Shown here piece by piece: positions 1-10,834 of a DNA stretch of 64,000 bases (position 1 is its first letter; the number at the start of each line of letters is the position of its first letter). This stretch comes from Pseudarthrobacter sp. Fe7. GTDB lineage: Bacteria; Actinomycetota; Actinomycetes; Actinomycetales; Micrococcaceae. The notes below the pieces were generated by a model, which saw nothing but the letters and a program-made list of their open reading frames with translations, ran no database searches and had not been told where the DNA came from. The stretch lies in the NCBI GenBank assembly GCA_024372495.1, contig CP099977.1, positions 1,550,001 through 1,614,000 of the forward strand. The letters run 5' to 3'. The position numbers and the translations under genes were made by a program.

Positions 1-142
1 CGAAGGTCTGGCCCGGTGCGACCGTGCCGTCAGAGACGCCGGCTGCCGGCGGAAGTGCCGGGTAGGTTGTGGCCATGGCAGGCGCGGAACCGATGAGTGC
101 AATGGAACCCGCGAGAGCGAGTGCGGCAAGTGTTTTCTTCAT
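1..142 (-). CDS. Secreted protein, N-terminal part only (cut by window edge)
   Basis: The first 47 codons run off the left edge. They begin MKKTLAALALAGSIALIG and form a clear Sec signal peptide: two lysines, an Ala/Leu-rich core and an APAMA-type cleavage site near residue 24. A Pro/Ala-rich mature start follows. A G-rich Shine-Dalgarno (GGGGGG) lies just upstream of the ATG. The mature domain is outside the window, so no function can be given. Its position downstream of the exopolysaccharide genes on the same strand suggests a cell-envelope protein, but that is inference. Confidence 0.7.
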   Translation of the reverse strand, partial: MKKTLAALALAGSIALIGSAPAMATTYPALPPAAGVSDGTVAPGQTF

Positions 143-311
143 GTGTGTCCCCCCGGAGACGTTTAAGTTTGATACCCGATTTTGGGGAGATGTCCCCTCC
201 GCACGAGACCGTGTGCAGAACTACGGATAGATATCCCAGATAGAAGGTACCACCCCGGATCGGTTGTAACCAACATCAATCCAGTCGGTTTACATAGTGT
301 TAACGCGACTG

Positions 312-2216
312 TCACTGAGGTTGATCGCAGGGCACGTTCTCCGTTGGAAGGACGACGTCCTTTACTGGCTGGATAGTGGGTGTGACAACCAAGTTAGGTT
401 CTGTGTGCTGAACGATTTTTCCGAAGGTGAACTCCACCGTTTTGCTTTCCCCTGGAGCAAGCTGCTGGGCAACGACACCGACTGGCCTATTCGCATGGAT
501 GTAAGGAGCGAAAGGAGTCTTCTGGCCGTCAACGGTGGCTGATTTCACGTTTGCTTGTGCAGGGCCGTAGGCGACGACATTTGTTTGTACCGTACCCGGT
601 GCGACTCCGAAGGCACCTGCACCTGTGACATAGGCCGGAAGGGAAATGGCAGCATCGCTGGGCGCCGTATTGGTGCTGGTCACTCGAAGCGTCGTCTGTT
701 CGTAGCCGTCTGCTGGACACTCTTTGATGAGCTTGACGGTGCGCTTCACGTAGTAGTCCATCTTGGCGCCCGTCCCGTCGTTGAAATAGACGCCAAACTG
801 GGCGGGAGACACACTTGGGCCCGAGATGGAGCCGCTTATGGCATATTTTGAAACGACGGACTGTTCGGATGCTTTGGCTGACCATACCAAGACCCGCCCT
901 TCTTCTGCTCCCCGAATGATGCCGCTGATAAGGCCCTTGGCTTCGCCCTTTCCACTGGAAAGTGCTGAGAAGACTTCTTTCGCTACGCCAGCAAAGTATG
1001 CGTCTTGGAGCCTGTGGTTGCCTAATTTTTGCGTACACGTCTGAGAGCAGCGTTGGCACAACGTTGTCACCGGTCAGGTCAGTGGGTAGACCGGCTGCTT
1101 TCACCGATGCCAACTCTGGGCCATTTACTGCCACAGGACCCGTGGACTGAATGATGTAGCTAAGGACGACAGGGTCAATCGAAATAACCCCATCAACTCG
1201 CTGCCCAGTTTTCCTCTGCCACATTGTTTGAGCGGTAGCATTGCGGTTGGGAAGTCGGGTGTGAGGTTTACATCCTGCATGTACTTACCCAGGCGGGTGG
1301 AATAAATTTGTTGCTGTTGCGGATCCACAGAGATTGGCGGTGTCATGATTCCAACATCGCCTCCACTACTTTGAGCTCCAAGTGATAACTTTCCGTCATC
1401 CACCGTCATGATCGCTAGCGCGCCGGGAATGCCGCCAGATGCTCGAGCTTCTGCATTATTCTGAATCATAAGAAGGTAGCTTCTCGCCCCGTCAGCGCCG
1501 AGCATATCCGGCGCCAGGTCAGCTGCGTCCGCTGCCACACCCAAGGTTTTGGTCACGTCATTGAGTTGGCCGCGGGCTTGTTCTAGCGGTTGCGCGATTT
1601 GAGGTAGCAGATTGGTGGTATCTATCCGGCTGAGGCGTTCAGCCGAAAGCCTGACCGTCTCCGAGGCGGAAGACACGCTAGATGAGGCAGCCCTGATCTG
1701 ATGCAGGTTCGTCCCCGAATCACTGGGGATCAAGCTGGTCCAGTCGAGAGTGTTGAATGTTCTGACTATGGGCAGTAGGCCTAAACTAGCGACATCGTCA
1801 GCCGATCTCGCCATTTCTGAAACCGCACTGAGGTTTTCACCTAGGCCCGGCAGCGAGGAGGCCAAAATCCAGAGCGGGTTCTCGGTTTTATCCTTTGCAG
1901 CGGAAGTATGCATACGAAGCAATTCAGCGGATGCGGTTGCATCAGAAGACCTGTTACTTACCAGTTCATCCTTCAGCGTGGGGACGATCTCAGCAGCGGC
2001 TTGCAAGTCTGACTTGATGGAAGATGCCGTAGCGACAAGCACGGCTGCGGCGGCCGCGCATGAGCCAACGACCAAGATTCCTAAGCATAAACTTACTAGG
2101 GTTCGCCGCTTTCGAGAAGGAATCTTACTGACGGATATCTCGGCCCTAATTTCCTTCCCATCATTCTCTTTTGGGGGGCGGATTCCGCCATGAGGTGTTC
2201 CTTCCCTAATGAGCAA
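312..2216 (-). CDS. DUF4012 domain protein (frame broken twice)
   Basis: One protein of about 600 residues is spread over three frames. The N-terminal part has a basic cytoplasmic tail and one membrane segment (LVSLCLGILVVGSCAAAAAV) at about residues 40-60. A long extracytoplasmic DUF4012 region follows, including SYLLMIQNNAEARASGGIPG and VDGVISIDPVVLSYI, and the C-terminus ends CDQPQ. Breaks lie near 1250 (one C lost in a C run) and near 1010 (extra base in AGCT). DUF4012 proteins are common in actinobacterial polysaccharide loci but have no established function. The gene sits 24 bp after the sugar transferase and is probably co-transcribed with it. The listed start is a TTG. An ATG at 2191 has a better Shine-Dalgarno (AAGGA) and would need one more homopolymer correction, which is plausible. 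Confidence 0.75.
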
Positions 2217-2240
2217 TACTTTGAACCATGAGCAAGGTCT

Positions 2241-3677
2241 CTAATACGCCCCGGTGCTTCTTATTACAGCCCTGCCCGTTTTGAGCAGAATAAGTAGGTC
2301 TCCGGCCAGGGACCAGTTCTCTACGTAATAAAGGTCTAATCGTACTGAGTCTTGCCAAGACAGGTTAGAGCGTCCACTGACCTGCCAGAGGCCAGTCAAC
2401 CCAGGCTTTACCATGAGTCGCCGGCGAACATCCTTCTCATACCCGGCGACCTCGCTCGGGAGAGGCGGTCTGGGCCCAACAAGGCTCATCGATCCTGCCA
2501 GTACGTTAAAAAGTTGGGGTAGTTCGTCCAGGCTGAATTTCCTCAGCATTTTACCCACAGACGTAACCCGCGGATCGCTCTTTATCTTGAACAGTACGCC
2601 GGCGGCTTCATTCTGCTGCCTCAGATCCGATAGTCGTTGTTCAGCATCTACCACCATTGACCTGAACTTGAGCATGTTAAATTGCTTGCCCTCTATGCCC
2701 ACCCTTTCTTGACGAAAGAGTGCGGGTCCCCCATCGTTACATTTCACCAGAAGTGCTATGAGAGCCATCAAAGGAAGTGTTGCGACCAGCAAGAGTCCGG
2801 CAGTAACGACATCGAAGAGGCGCTTTGCAACGCGCTGACCACCTTCGAGTGACGGCGTGGTTACGTGAATGAGCGGCAGTCCGGCGACTTGCTGGGTATG
2901 GATCCGAGGCCCTGCAATGTCTGTTAGGGCGGGGGCCATTATGAGGCCAACATTTCTTGCAGCTAACTCCCATCCGAGGTGGCGCAAAATTTGGGGGTGT
3001 AGTTGAACACCTGCCGAAACAGCTACCGCGTCGGCCGCGCAGGCGTCTATAGCTTCAAGAATAGATTCGGAGTCCGGGCGTCTGCCTAGTATCTCCAGGC
3101 CAGACTGGGTCTCCACCGTGAAACCTTCGGGAGCTCCAGGAGAATAGCCGGCCACAGGGAGGTAGCCTGAATACCGGGCCCGGTGCAACGAATCCGCTAA
3201 ATGTGCAATCGCGCCTGGACCGCCGACTATTAGGAGACGCAGGGTACTGCCTCCCGTTTCGCGGTCAACATTAATGTGCTGACGGAAGAGCCACCGGGCC
3301 AGGAGAAGTCCACTAAGGCCGACAGGAAGGGCAATTCCAACGTAGCCTCTTGCGGTGTCGAAGCGCAGTACATAGGAGAATATGGCAATCAAGCCAAAGA
3401 GCCAAAGAGACGCCGCAGCGACTCTCTTATACTCATCGGGGCCGGCGCCCAGAATCCTGCTCTCCCTACTGTTCCAAGCACCAAGCATGGACCACCACGC
3501 GATGGCCAGAATTACGGACAACCCGATATAGGTTGTTTCGTCACCACGCACGGCCGTGTCGGTGACGAAGCCAAACCTCAAAACGTACGCCCCAGTAATT
3601 GCCCACGCAATAACAAACCCGTCCACAACGCGGAGTGTTCTTGATCTGCGGGCACGCCACTCCGGACCGATCCCCAA
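2241..3677 (-). CDS. Undecaprenyl-phosphate sugar phosphotransferase (initiating EPS glycosyltransferase)
   Basis: Intact 478-aa membrane protein of the polyprenyl glycosylphosphotransferase family. It transfers a sugar-1-phosphate to undecaprenyl phosphate at the cytoplasmic face and so starts repeat-unit assembly. Four or five membrane segments occupy roughly residues 15-130. A Rossmann-like central domain contains LRLLIVGGPGAIAHLADSL (about residue 150). Another membrane segment near residue 295 leads into the C-terminal catalytic domain, with KRLFDVV, FRQERVG, KFRSM, SLDELPQL, VGPRPPLPSE and KPGLTGLWQVSGRSNLSW. Length and motif order are typical of the family. It is transcribed divergently from the flippase/glycosyltransferase operon and is the only initiating enzyme seen, so it is the likely priming step for that locus. 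The sugar is not predictable from sequence. Confidence 0.92.
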   Translation of the reverse strand: MGIGPEWRARRSRTLRVVDGFVIAWAITGAYVLRFGFVTDTAVRGDETTYIGLSVILAIAWWSMLGAWNSRESRILGAGPDEYKRVAAASLWLFGLIAIFSYVLRFDTARGYVGIALPVGLSGLLLARWLFRQHINVDRETGGSTLRLLIVGGPGAIAHLADSLHRARYSGYLPVAGYSPGAPEGFTVETQSGLEILGRRPDSESILEAIDACAADAVAVSAGVQLHPQILRHLGWELAARNVGLIMAPALTDIAGPRIHTQQVAGLPLIHVTTPSLEGGQRVAKRLFDVVTAGLLLVATLPLMALIALLVKCNDGGPALFRQERVGIEGKQFNMLKFRSMVVDAEQRLSDLRQQNEAAGVLFKIKSDPRVTSVGKMLRKFSLDELPQLFNVLAGSMSLVGPRPPLPSEVAGYEKDVRRRLMVKPGLTGLWQVSGRSNLSWQDSVRLDLYYVENWSLAGDLLILLKTGRAVIRSTGAY

Positions 3678-4104
3678 TGTTTACCCCAAGCAGTCCTAGT
3701 TGTTCTTCTGTCAGGGACACCCCCCGCGTCATAGATTACAGGGGGCGGCGGCAGGTACTGACAAAGCCACTCCAACGTGCGACTGCACCGATCTTATTGC
3801 CTTCACGTTGCGGCACGGCACATAGGACGAAGTGTGAACCACCAGCTTCCGACCATTCTGGCGCACCCGTGCGTGTCCGCGCTCCAGATTCAGGTATCTT
3901 ATTAGAGGCTCGCGTTGGTGCTACGTGTTTCCAGAAAGCACAGTGCCGCCTCTGGCCACGGTCTCTCACTTTCAAACTGCTGGACGCTACCTACGAACGC
4001 ACTAGGTGTTCGCCGGTGAGGGACCACCGTCAAACAGGCTCTGGTGCTTGGGGTTCGTGCACCAGGCACAAATCCTGGCTCGACGGAAGGTAGGAGGGGG
4101 ACCT
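3678..4104. other. 427-bp divergent intergenic region
   Basis: Region between the divergent sugar transferase (minus) and flippase (plus). It must hold both promoters. I could not assign convincing -35/-10 pairs, a JUMPstart-like element or a stable hairpin. A longer in-frame start for the flippase exists at 4006 but has no Shine-Dalgarno, so I treat the region as non-coding. Confidence 0.5.
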
Positions 4105-5352
4105 ATGGCTCTTTACACGTCTTTTCGGCGTACTCGGGCTAGCCGATTTCTCGCCGCGGTATCTGGCTACTCGGCGACGGTGGTCACGTCCGCCGCTGTG
4201 AGCGTGGCAGTTATACCCATCGTTATCTCAACGTCGGGGGCTGGTGGATGGTCGGCTATAGCCGTCGGACAGTCAGTGGGGTCGATAGCAGCAGTTCTCA
4301 TAGCCTTGGGGTGGGGCATTACGGGACCGGCCCTGATAGCCAGAGCTCTGCCGGACGAACGGGCGCAATTAGTCGCAGACTCGGTCGTGTCACGCCTCTG
4401 GTTAAGCGCCCTGGTCTTGCCTGTAGCGGCGATCGTTGCCTGGATATCGACGCCACTGTATCCCGTTTCCGCGCTTTTGGCGGCGACAAATGTTGCAACG
4501 GTTGGGTTAGGCCTAGTTTGGTATTTCGTAGGAGTCGGGTCGCCAAGGCAACTGTTCATTCTGGATACCCTCCCGAGAGCATTGGGAAGCATCCTTGCCG
4601 GGGGTCTTCTGTGGGCTACTCGATCTCTGGAACTGTTCGCGGCCGTGCAGCTTCTTTTCAGTTGCGGGGCCGTTGCTATATCGATTCGTGCTTCTGCAGG
4701 GAGGTGCGGCGACGAGACTAATTGGGTCTGGTCTCTTCGATGGTCTCTGCTGACCATCCGACAGCAAATGCTCCCGTCAGCTACAGCAATCGCGACGTCA
4801 GTGTACGGTGCGCTGCCCACGCTTGCTGTCGCTTGGCTCGCTCCCGCAGGGGTGGGAGTCTATGCACTCGCCGAGCGACTGGGTCGCTACGTAACTATGG
4901 CTGTTACTCCCCTCCACAACTGGATGCAGGGTTGGGTTCCGGCGGCCCAGGACTCCTCATCAATCAATCAGCGTATTCGCGCCGCTATCTTGGCAGCGAT
5001 AACAGTCGGCGGAGGCGCTGGCATAGCGTTATATCTGCTGGGCCCTGTGTTGGGACGCCTGCTGGGCGGCGGAACCATTTCCCTGGACAGCATGCTCATC
5101 GCAGGAGTAGCAGTCGCAATTGCAGCTACGACCGTGTCGCGCTGTACAGGTGGAGCGTGTCTTATCGCCTTGAACGATGCAAAATCCGTAGCCATCAGTT
5201 CTTTTGTTGGAGCCGGGACGTGCGTGCTTGCCTTGGGCGTGCTTGTGCCCCCAATGGGGGCCATTGGGGCGGCCATGGCTATGGCTATGGCCGAAGTCAC
5301 TGTACTTCTATATCAAATAGCAGGCTCTACTAACTTATCTCATAACCGGTAG
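4105..5352 (+). CDS. Wzx-type polysaccharide flippase (MOP superfamily)
   Basis: A 415-aa integral membrane protein with about 12 hydrophobic segments spread evenly from residue 18 to the C-terminus. This profile and the position at the head of a glycosyltransferase operon fit an oligosaccharide-lipid flippase of the PST/MOP family, which moves undecaprenyl-linked repeat units across the membrane. ATG 4105 is chosen because GGAGGGGG ends 4 bases before it. Family assignment rests on hydrophobicity pattern, length and context rather than on a catalytic motif. The next gene starts 182 bp downstream. Confidence 0.75.
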   Translation: MALYTSFRRTRASRFLAAVSGYSATVVTSAAVSVAVIPIVISTSGAGGWSAIAVGQSVGSIAAVLIALGWGITGPALIARALPDERAQLVADSVVSRLWLSALVLPVAAIVAWISTPLYPVSALLAATNVATVGLGLVWYFVGVGSPRQLFILDTLPRALGSILAGGLLWATRSLELFAAVQLLFSCGAVAISIRASAGRCGDETNWVWSLRWSLLTIRQQMLPSATAIATSVYGALPTLAVAWLAPAGVGVYALAERLGRYVTMAVTPLHNWMQGWVPAAQDSSSINQRIRAAILAAITVGGGAGIALYLLGPVLGRLLGGGTISLDSMLIAGVAVAIAATTVSRCTGGACLIALNDAKSVAISSFVGAGTCVLALGVLVPPMGAIGAAMAMAMAEVTVLLYQIAGSTNLSHNR

Positions 5353-5534
5353 AGGTCGAAGCAATAGGCAAGCCGCCATGCCGGTCATGAGGCATGCCCG
5401 TCGAAACGCGGGCTACTACAAAAACAAATAGATACAACCGTCAAAGAGTCGAAGCGCTATACGTGAGCAGGAATTTTACCCACCTGTATTTAGGAGTGCT
5501 CAAAGCGCGCAATTGGAAGAGTAAGGAAAAGCGG

Positions 5535-6644
5535 ATGCGGCGTTCAGTAGCAATCATTGGCACGAGGGGTTATCCCAGTTACTACGGTGGCTTCGAGACC
5601 GCCGTTCGTCACCTAGCGCCGTACCTGGCTCGAAACGGATGGGATGTGACTGTATACGGGCGAGCGGGTGCTGTGCGCTTAGACGATCCCACACGCGAAA
5701 AACTCGTTACAAGCAGAAATACGCCGGGACTCGAAACCAAATCCCTGAGCACAATGTCTCACGGGCTGACTGCCACTGTCGATGCAATCGTTAGAAAGCA
5801 CGACGTTGCCCTGATAATGAATGTAGCCAATGGATTCTGGCTACCCCTGCTTTGGATTCGTGGTATTCCCAGTGTTGTAAATGTTGACGGGATCGAATGG
5901 GATAGACAAAAATGGGGTCGTGTCGCTAAAAACGTATTCAAAGCCGGCGCGGCCTTCACCGCGCGTTTCGCGACCCGCCTCGTATATGATGCGATAGCGA
6001 TCTCTGAGCGTTGGGAAAGAGACTTTCATCGAGGCGGTGATTTTATCCCGTACGGTGGAACGACGGCCGCATCCGTTGATCCCGAAGACGGCCTACTCAA
6101 GCGGCAGTACGTTCTTTTGGTAGCCAGATTCGTACCTGAAAATACAGTACCTCAGTTCTTGAAAGCTGTAGAGCCTGTTGCCAGATGAGGTACAGGTTGT
6201 CATCGTAGGTTCTTCTGGCTACGGGGGCGAACTCGAAAATCAAACCCAAGCCTTGGTCGATGAACGACCCAACGTCCGATGGGAAGGACATGTCAGTGAC
6301 GATGCTCGTCTATTCGGTTTGTGGCAAAATGCTGGCGTATATTTTCACGGACACAGTGTAGGGGGACAAATCCCGCGCTAGTGCAGGCGATGATGTGTGG
6401 TGCACCCACGTTGGCGCTTGACACGATCTATAACAGGGAAGTCCTAGGTGACACTGGGCAATTTACTTCTAGCGATCCGCATGAGATTGCGAGTGCAATA
6501 ATGCGCCTTCTGAATGATGATTCAGAAAGGGAGCGCCTTTCAAAGCTAACCGCAGAACGCGCTATTGACTATTACTCATGGGAAGGGGTCCTAGCCAAGT
6601 ACGAGGAATCCCTAATTACAGCGCTCAAGGGATTGCGGTCATGA
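5535..6644 (+). CDS. DUF1972-type glycosyltransferase (GT4 fold; frame broken twice)
   Basis: Begins MRRSVAIIGTRGYPSYYGGF, the hallmark start of DUF1972 rhamnosyltransferase-like enzymes. The GT-B donor half is present: FIPYGG, then VQVVIVGSSGYGGE, then an HSVGG-TNPALVQAM region and a C-terminal helix ending at the TGA. The open frame breaks near 6173, where removing one C from GAGCCTG restores ...ELLPDEVQVV..., and near 6365, where one G is missing from a G run. AAGGAAAAG precedes the ATG. The product should be a cytosolic transferase extending the lipid-linked repeat unit; donor and linkage cannot be read from sequence. The stop overlaps the next start as ATGA. Confidence 0.8.
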
Positions 6645-7750
6645 GTGAAAATTGCTTTATAGAAACGGACGATGAAGTGCAAGCTCCTGGCGGCCTTTGC
6701 GTTCTCATCGACGGGCATTGGTTAATAGACGGGCCACCCTCCGGGAAGAACGTTCTTGAAGGAATCATTCGCGGGTGGACTGAGGCGTTCCCTCAAGATG
6801 AATTGACGATCAGGCTGCCCGCCGGACCCTTGCCGCATTTCGTTGAGAATTTGAGCATCCAACGTAGCGGGCCCCTATCGGGGAAAAATCACGCGTTGAG
6901 TGTCTTGACGACAAAAGCACATGAAGATCATTTTGATGCATATTTGTCGCAAAACTTTGGCGGGATACTTGGCTCTACGCCAAAGTTTACATTTCTCCAT
7001 GATGGCATTTACAAAGCACAACCTCGATGGTTTTCGATGCTTGAACGCCTTTATCTATGCCTCATAAAACCTTCGCTCTTTCGAAGCCGTGCAATCTTCA
7101 CTTCCTCTGATTCTGAGAAAAAGCGGATAGAAACTCTGTGGCCGTCTCTGGACGGTAAAGTGGAAGCAATTGGTCTTGCTGTCCCGTATGCGCTTGTTGA
7201 AGCAACAGCCTCTGAACCCAACGCACTTCAGATGTTTAGTCGCCCGTATTTGATGACGGTGGGACGCCTTAATATCAGGAAAAACTTGGCACGGCTTATA
7301 GAGGCGTACTCAAACAGCCCAATCTCAGACGAATTTGATCTCTATGTGGTCGGCGAACCGAACGGCTTAGCGGGCAAAATCGATCGTCAGCACCCCGGTG
7401 TAAATTTTCTTACCGCGGTAAAAGATGATCAACTCCGATGGTTATACGAGCACGCGACTGCCTTCATCTTCCCTTCTCTAGACGAGGGATTTGGTCTCCC
7501 CATAATTGAGGCTGCGTATTTTGGCATCCCGATAGCAGCCAGCGACATTGCGCCGTTTCGAGAGGTTGGAGTTGCAAGTCAATACTTTAACCCGGAAAAC
7601 ATCGAATCAATAAAGCAGGCCATGGAGTGCTTAGTGGATAAATCGCCTGAGGGCGCAGTTCCTTACGATGCGAGCAAGTTGCAGTCGTGGACAGCAGTTG
7701 TTTCCCACTTACGGGATCGCATTCTTACTGAATTGAAAGAGAGTTCGTAG
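6641..7750 (+). CDS. GT4-family glycosyltransferase
   Basis: Intact 369-aa enzyme with a GT-B fold. The C-terminal donor-binding half shows YLMTVGRLNIRKNLARLIEA (about residues 203-222), VVGEPNG, FIFPSLDEGFGLPIIEA (about 277-293) and GIPIAASDIAPFREV, the classic GT1/GT4 motifs that include the E-x7-E type signature. The N-terminal half is acceptor-specific and unremarkable. The start ATG at 6641 overlaps the previous stop (ATGA), which implies translational coupling. It belongs to the exopolysaccharide operon; sugar specificity is unknown. Confidence 0.85.
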   Translation: MSENCFIETDDEVQAPGGLCVLIDGHWLIDGPPSGKNVLEGIIRGWTEAFPQDELTIRLPAGPLPHFVENLSIQRSGPLSGKNHALSVLTTKAHEDHFDAYLSQNFGGILGSTPKFTFLHDGIYKAQPRWFSMLERLYLCLIKPSLFRSRAIFTSSDSEKKRIETLWPSLDGKVEAIGLAVPYALVEATASEPNALQMFSRPYLMTVGRLNIRKNLARLIEAYSNSPISDEFDLYVVGEPNGLAGKIDRQHPGVNFLTAVKDDQLRWLYEHATAFIFPSLDEGFGLPIIEAAYFGIPIAASDIAPFREVGVASQYFNPENIESIKQAMECLVDKSPEGAVPYDASKLQSWTAVVSHLRDRILTELKESS

Positions 7751-8440
7751 ATGCTATTGACGGCAATCAATAACTATTACAAGAAACTTCGTGGCACAAG
7801 TGAGGGTCTTGATCCTCGACTGAACCTTTCAATTGTTTTTGCGTTTGTCGCGTCGAAACTAGTTCAAAAGGGCCGTTCCATTTTGCATGGACGTCCTGGC
7901 GCTTTCCAAGGAACGGGTGTAAGAGTTGTCGCGCGCGGACTTTTGCAGATCGGTACGGGGGTCGCCCTTGCTGACAATGTCGCTATAAACGCGGCCTCAA
8001 CTGATGGAATCGTCCTCAACTCGAATGTAACACTTGATAACCACGCAATACTGCGGGCATCGGGTGTCCTTCGAAACCTCGGTGTAGGTATTGTCGTAGG
8101 CGAGAACAGCTCAATTGGGGCCTATAACTTCATACACGGTGGTGGGGGTGTCAAGATTGGAGCCAATTGCCTTCTCGGTCCCAACGTTTCGATATTCTCT
8201 GAAAATCACAATTTTGAGGATGTTGCGAGACCGATTCGTTTGCAGGGTGAATCGCGATCGGCCGTCTTTATAGAGGACGATGTCTGGGTTGGCGCTGGCA
8301 GTACGATCCTACCTGGAGTCACAATAGGAACCGGGGCTATCATTGCGGCAGGATCCGTGGTCACACGTTCCGTTCCAGCGTTTGCCGTAGCCGGCGGTGT
8401 TCCTGCCAAAATTATTAAAATGCGCACAGGAGCCTGCTAG
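7751..8440 (+). CDS. Left-handed beta-helix (hexapeptide) acyltransferase
   Basis: A 229-aa protein with repeated hexapeptide turns ([LIV]-G-x4) from about residue 60 onward. It has the LbH acetyltransferase end pattern: IFSENHNF with the catalytic-type His, [25 protein letters not shown] and GVPAKIIKM. This matches WcaF/WcaB-like O-acetyltransferases that decorate polysaccharide repeat units using acetyl-CoA. It starts immediately after the preceding TAG stop. Its operon position supports modification of the exopolysaccharide. Confidence 0.85.
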   Translation: MLLTAINNYYKKLRGTSEGLDPRLNLSIVFAFVASKLVQKGRSILHGRPGAFQGTGVRVVARGLLQIGTGVALADNVAINAASTDGIVLNSNVTLDNHAILRASGVLRNLGVGIVVGENSSIGAYNFIHGGGGVKIGANCLLGPNVSIFSENHNFEDVARPIRLQGESRSAVFIEDDVWVGAGSTILPGVTIGTGAIIAAGSVVTRSVPAFAVAGGVPAKIIKMRTGAC

Positions 8441-9391
8441 TGACCGTCTTTAGCTTAGCCATAGTCATTGTCACGTATAATAGCGCTGACGTCATTGGGG
8501 CATGCCTACAGGCCCTAGCTCCTGTCGAGGGCCTGGAACTTGAAATAATTGTTGTAGATAATGCCTCTGCGGATGACACGGCTGATTTCGTCCGTTCGAA
8601 CTATCCTGAGGTTCGCCTCATTCAGAACTCTGAAAATGTTGGTTTCGCGAAAGCAGTAAATCTTGGTGCTTCTATGGCAGGCAGTGATAATCTAGCCCTG
8701 GTGAATCCAGACGCGATAGTTTCCTCGACTGCGCTGCTACAGCTTTTGAAAATTCAGGATTCAAGGGGTACGCCCTCGATCATTGCGCCTCGAATTATCC
8801 AACCCCAGGGTCGCCTACTGATCAGTTCCGGAGGTCACTTTCCAACAGTATGGCGAATGCTATGTCATTATTTTGCCATTTCTCGGATTATTGATTCTCC
8901 GCGCTTTGAGGGACACTATCTACTAGAGCACCAGCCTGGATGATCTCGAGTCTGTCGATTGGGTGACGGGTGCCGTTTGGATCATTCCAACAGCGCAATG
9001 GCGTAGGCTGAACGGCCTTACTGAGCGCTGGTTCATGTACGCGGAGGACGTTGAGTTCTGCTGGAGGGCCAAGAACAGTGGTCTAGATGTGTTGATGGCG
9101 CGTGATATCACCGCCACGCACCTCGTAGGAGGAAGTTCCGGTCACCTCCGCTCTACGCGTTCTGACTGGATTGTGAATCTTTTCGATTTCTACTGTTCAT
9201 CGGTTACTAGTAATGTCTTTGCACGTGTTGCATGGAAGATGGTGGTTTGCTTAGGTCTAATGGCTAGATCTGGGACCTATCTAATAAAAGGAATGGCATT
9301 CAGGAAAGAGTCGGGCTCTTACGATTGGAGTTATGAATCAAGACGGTTCGCCAAGTTTTCTGTTTCTCTCGCGAAGGCTAAGTCAAAATGA
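8440..9391 (+). CDS. GT2-family glycosyltransferase (one frame break)
   Basis: About 317 aa, starting with GTG that overlaps the previous stop. The GT-A nucleotide-binding motif is AIVIVTYNSADVIGACLQAL. A second region has EIIVVDNASADDT and ENVGFAKAVNLGA, and LVNPDA is the DxD-equivalent. Beyond a break near 8933 come VDWVTGAVWIIPT and MYAEDVEFCWRAK, the acceptor/base region of rhamnosyltransferase-type GT2 enzymes. The break is an extra C in CCAGCCTGGA; without it the reading is ...EHQLDDLESVDW.... Cytosolic repeat-unit assembly enzyme; specificity unknown. Confidence 0.83.
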
Positions 9392-10772
9392 TCTTTACGA
9401 ATCTCGGGCGAGCTTTCTTATCTATGGTGTCGCAGCGCAAGGTTCAGAATTACGACAACCCGCCCGTTGTCCTAATATGTGCGTATGCTGCCGATCCTAA
9501 TATTCCTAGTGAACCAACCATCGGCTGGACGTTTATCCGCAGCGCAATGAGGGCAGTTTCGGGACGAGAAGTAAAAGTAGTCGTGGTTACGAATCGTCGG
9601 TCTGCGCAGGCAATTTACAGAGCTTTCCCCTTGGAACTTAATGGGAATCTAGAGGTTGCTGCCGTAGGATTACCGCCCTGGCTGCGATGGCTAGAGCGGC
9701 CCCGTATCAATTTTCTGGCCCGGATCGAGTACTTACTTTGGTTTCTTTATGCTAAAAGATCAATTGCCGCAATGGCGCGTAGAACCCAAATTTTACTTGC
9801 GCACCACGTTACCTTTGCAACGGAAATGTTGCCAACGCCAATCACGGCAGGGAAAAGGGTCGTTTAAGGTTTGGGGACCTGTAGGCTCAGATGGTGCAGC
9901 CGATGTTTATAGGGTTCATCCAACCGTACGTGGTACAGGCCGGGAGTTCTGGATCCAAGCTCTACGAGATAAATTGTCTGCAATCGTGGCGCCAGTTTTA
10001 GCTTCCAGTGTCGATCTAGTGATAACAAGTCAGCAGGGGAAACTTAGCAAAAACTTGGTCGATCACAATATTAGAGCACTCACCTTTCCTAACCTCATTC
10101 TCCCCGAGGAACTTCGCGACACGATCCTATCCGCGCGCCACGCAGCAAGGAGAAACGGGCCGAGTGACATTCTTGAACTGATGCTCGTTGGTCATTTGAT
10201 ACCCCGTAAGAGACCGGAGTTGGCCATCGCAGGCTCTGTGTGAACCTGCTCTTTCCAAAGCTCGTCTCAACGTATTTGGGGGCGCAACTGGGGGAGACGA
10301 CCGTACGCTTCGAGATATGGTTCGGCGACTCGGTCTTTCTGACAGGGTAGTTTTTCATGGAGCTGTCGACCGCTCCGTGATCCTGGACTTCATGTGTAAG
10401 TCCGATGTGCTCGTACATCCATCTGGTCGGGAGGGGGCGGTTGGAGTAATTGGTGAGGCAACTGTTGCAGGCATTCCGGTTGTGTGTTTCGAAGGAACTG
10501 GCGCAGCGTTAGTTCTTCGAGCCGCCGGCGGCCATGGTGTCCTGGTTGATCCTTCCTCCCCTCATCCACTGACTGAATTTGCGTCGGCAATTCACCAGGC
10601 GGCAAGGCTGGGCCGAGGTAGTGCCGCCGATTGGTCTGCTGCCCGATTTGATGATCTGGAACTGGCCTTGGTGGACTATGCGGTGCGACAAGGTGATGTC
10701 CGGGCTGCTACAACGAGCTACGCAAACCAAGAGGTCAACGCGTTGGCTGACAGTTTGTGGTCTCAGCCTTGA
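9388..10772 (+). CDS. GT4-like glycosyltransferase (frame broken twice)
   Basis: Composite of about 460 aa. The N-terminus begins MIFTNLGRAFLSMVSQRKVQ and has PPVVLICAYAADPNIPSEPT, a GT-B N-domain opening. The C-domain contains LELMLVGHLIPRKRPELAI, RLNVFGG, VVFHGAVDRSVILDFM, VLVHPSGREGAVGVIGEA and GIPVVCFEG, typical GT4 donor-site motifs. Breaks lie near 9850 (one extra A in an A run) and near 10231 (extra G in GCAGGCTC). It overlaps the preceding gene by 4 bp. The end of the frame extends past the start region of the polymerase, whose true start is further in. Confidence 0.78.
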
Positions 10773-10834
10773 ATTTCTTGCTCGAAACCGCCAAAAGTGG
10801 CAGACCACGGCAAACGACGCGGAAGGGTTCCCAG

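Noticed and set aside
312..2216. Calling the broken genes pseudogenes
   Set aside because: Breaks are spread over about twenty unrelated genes, mostly at AGCT or homopolymers, and each restores full conserved motifs; decay is the less likely explanation.
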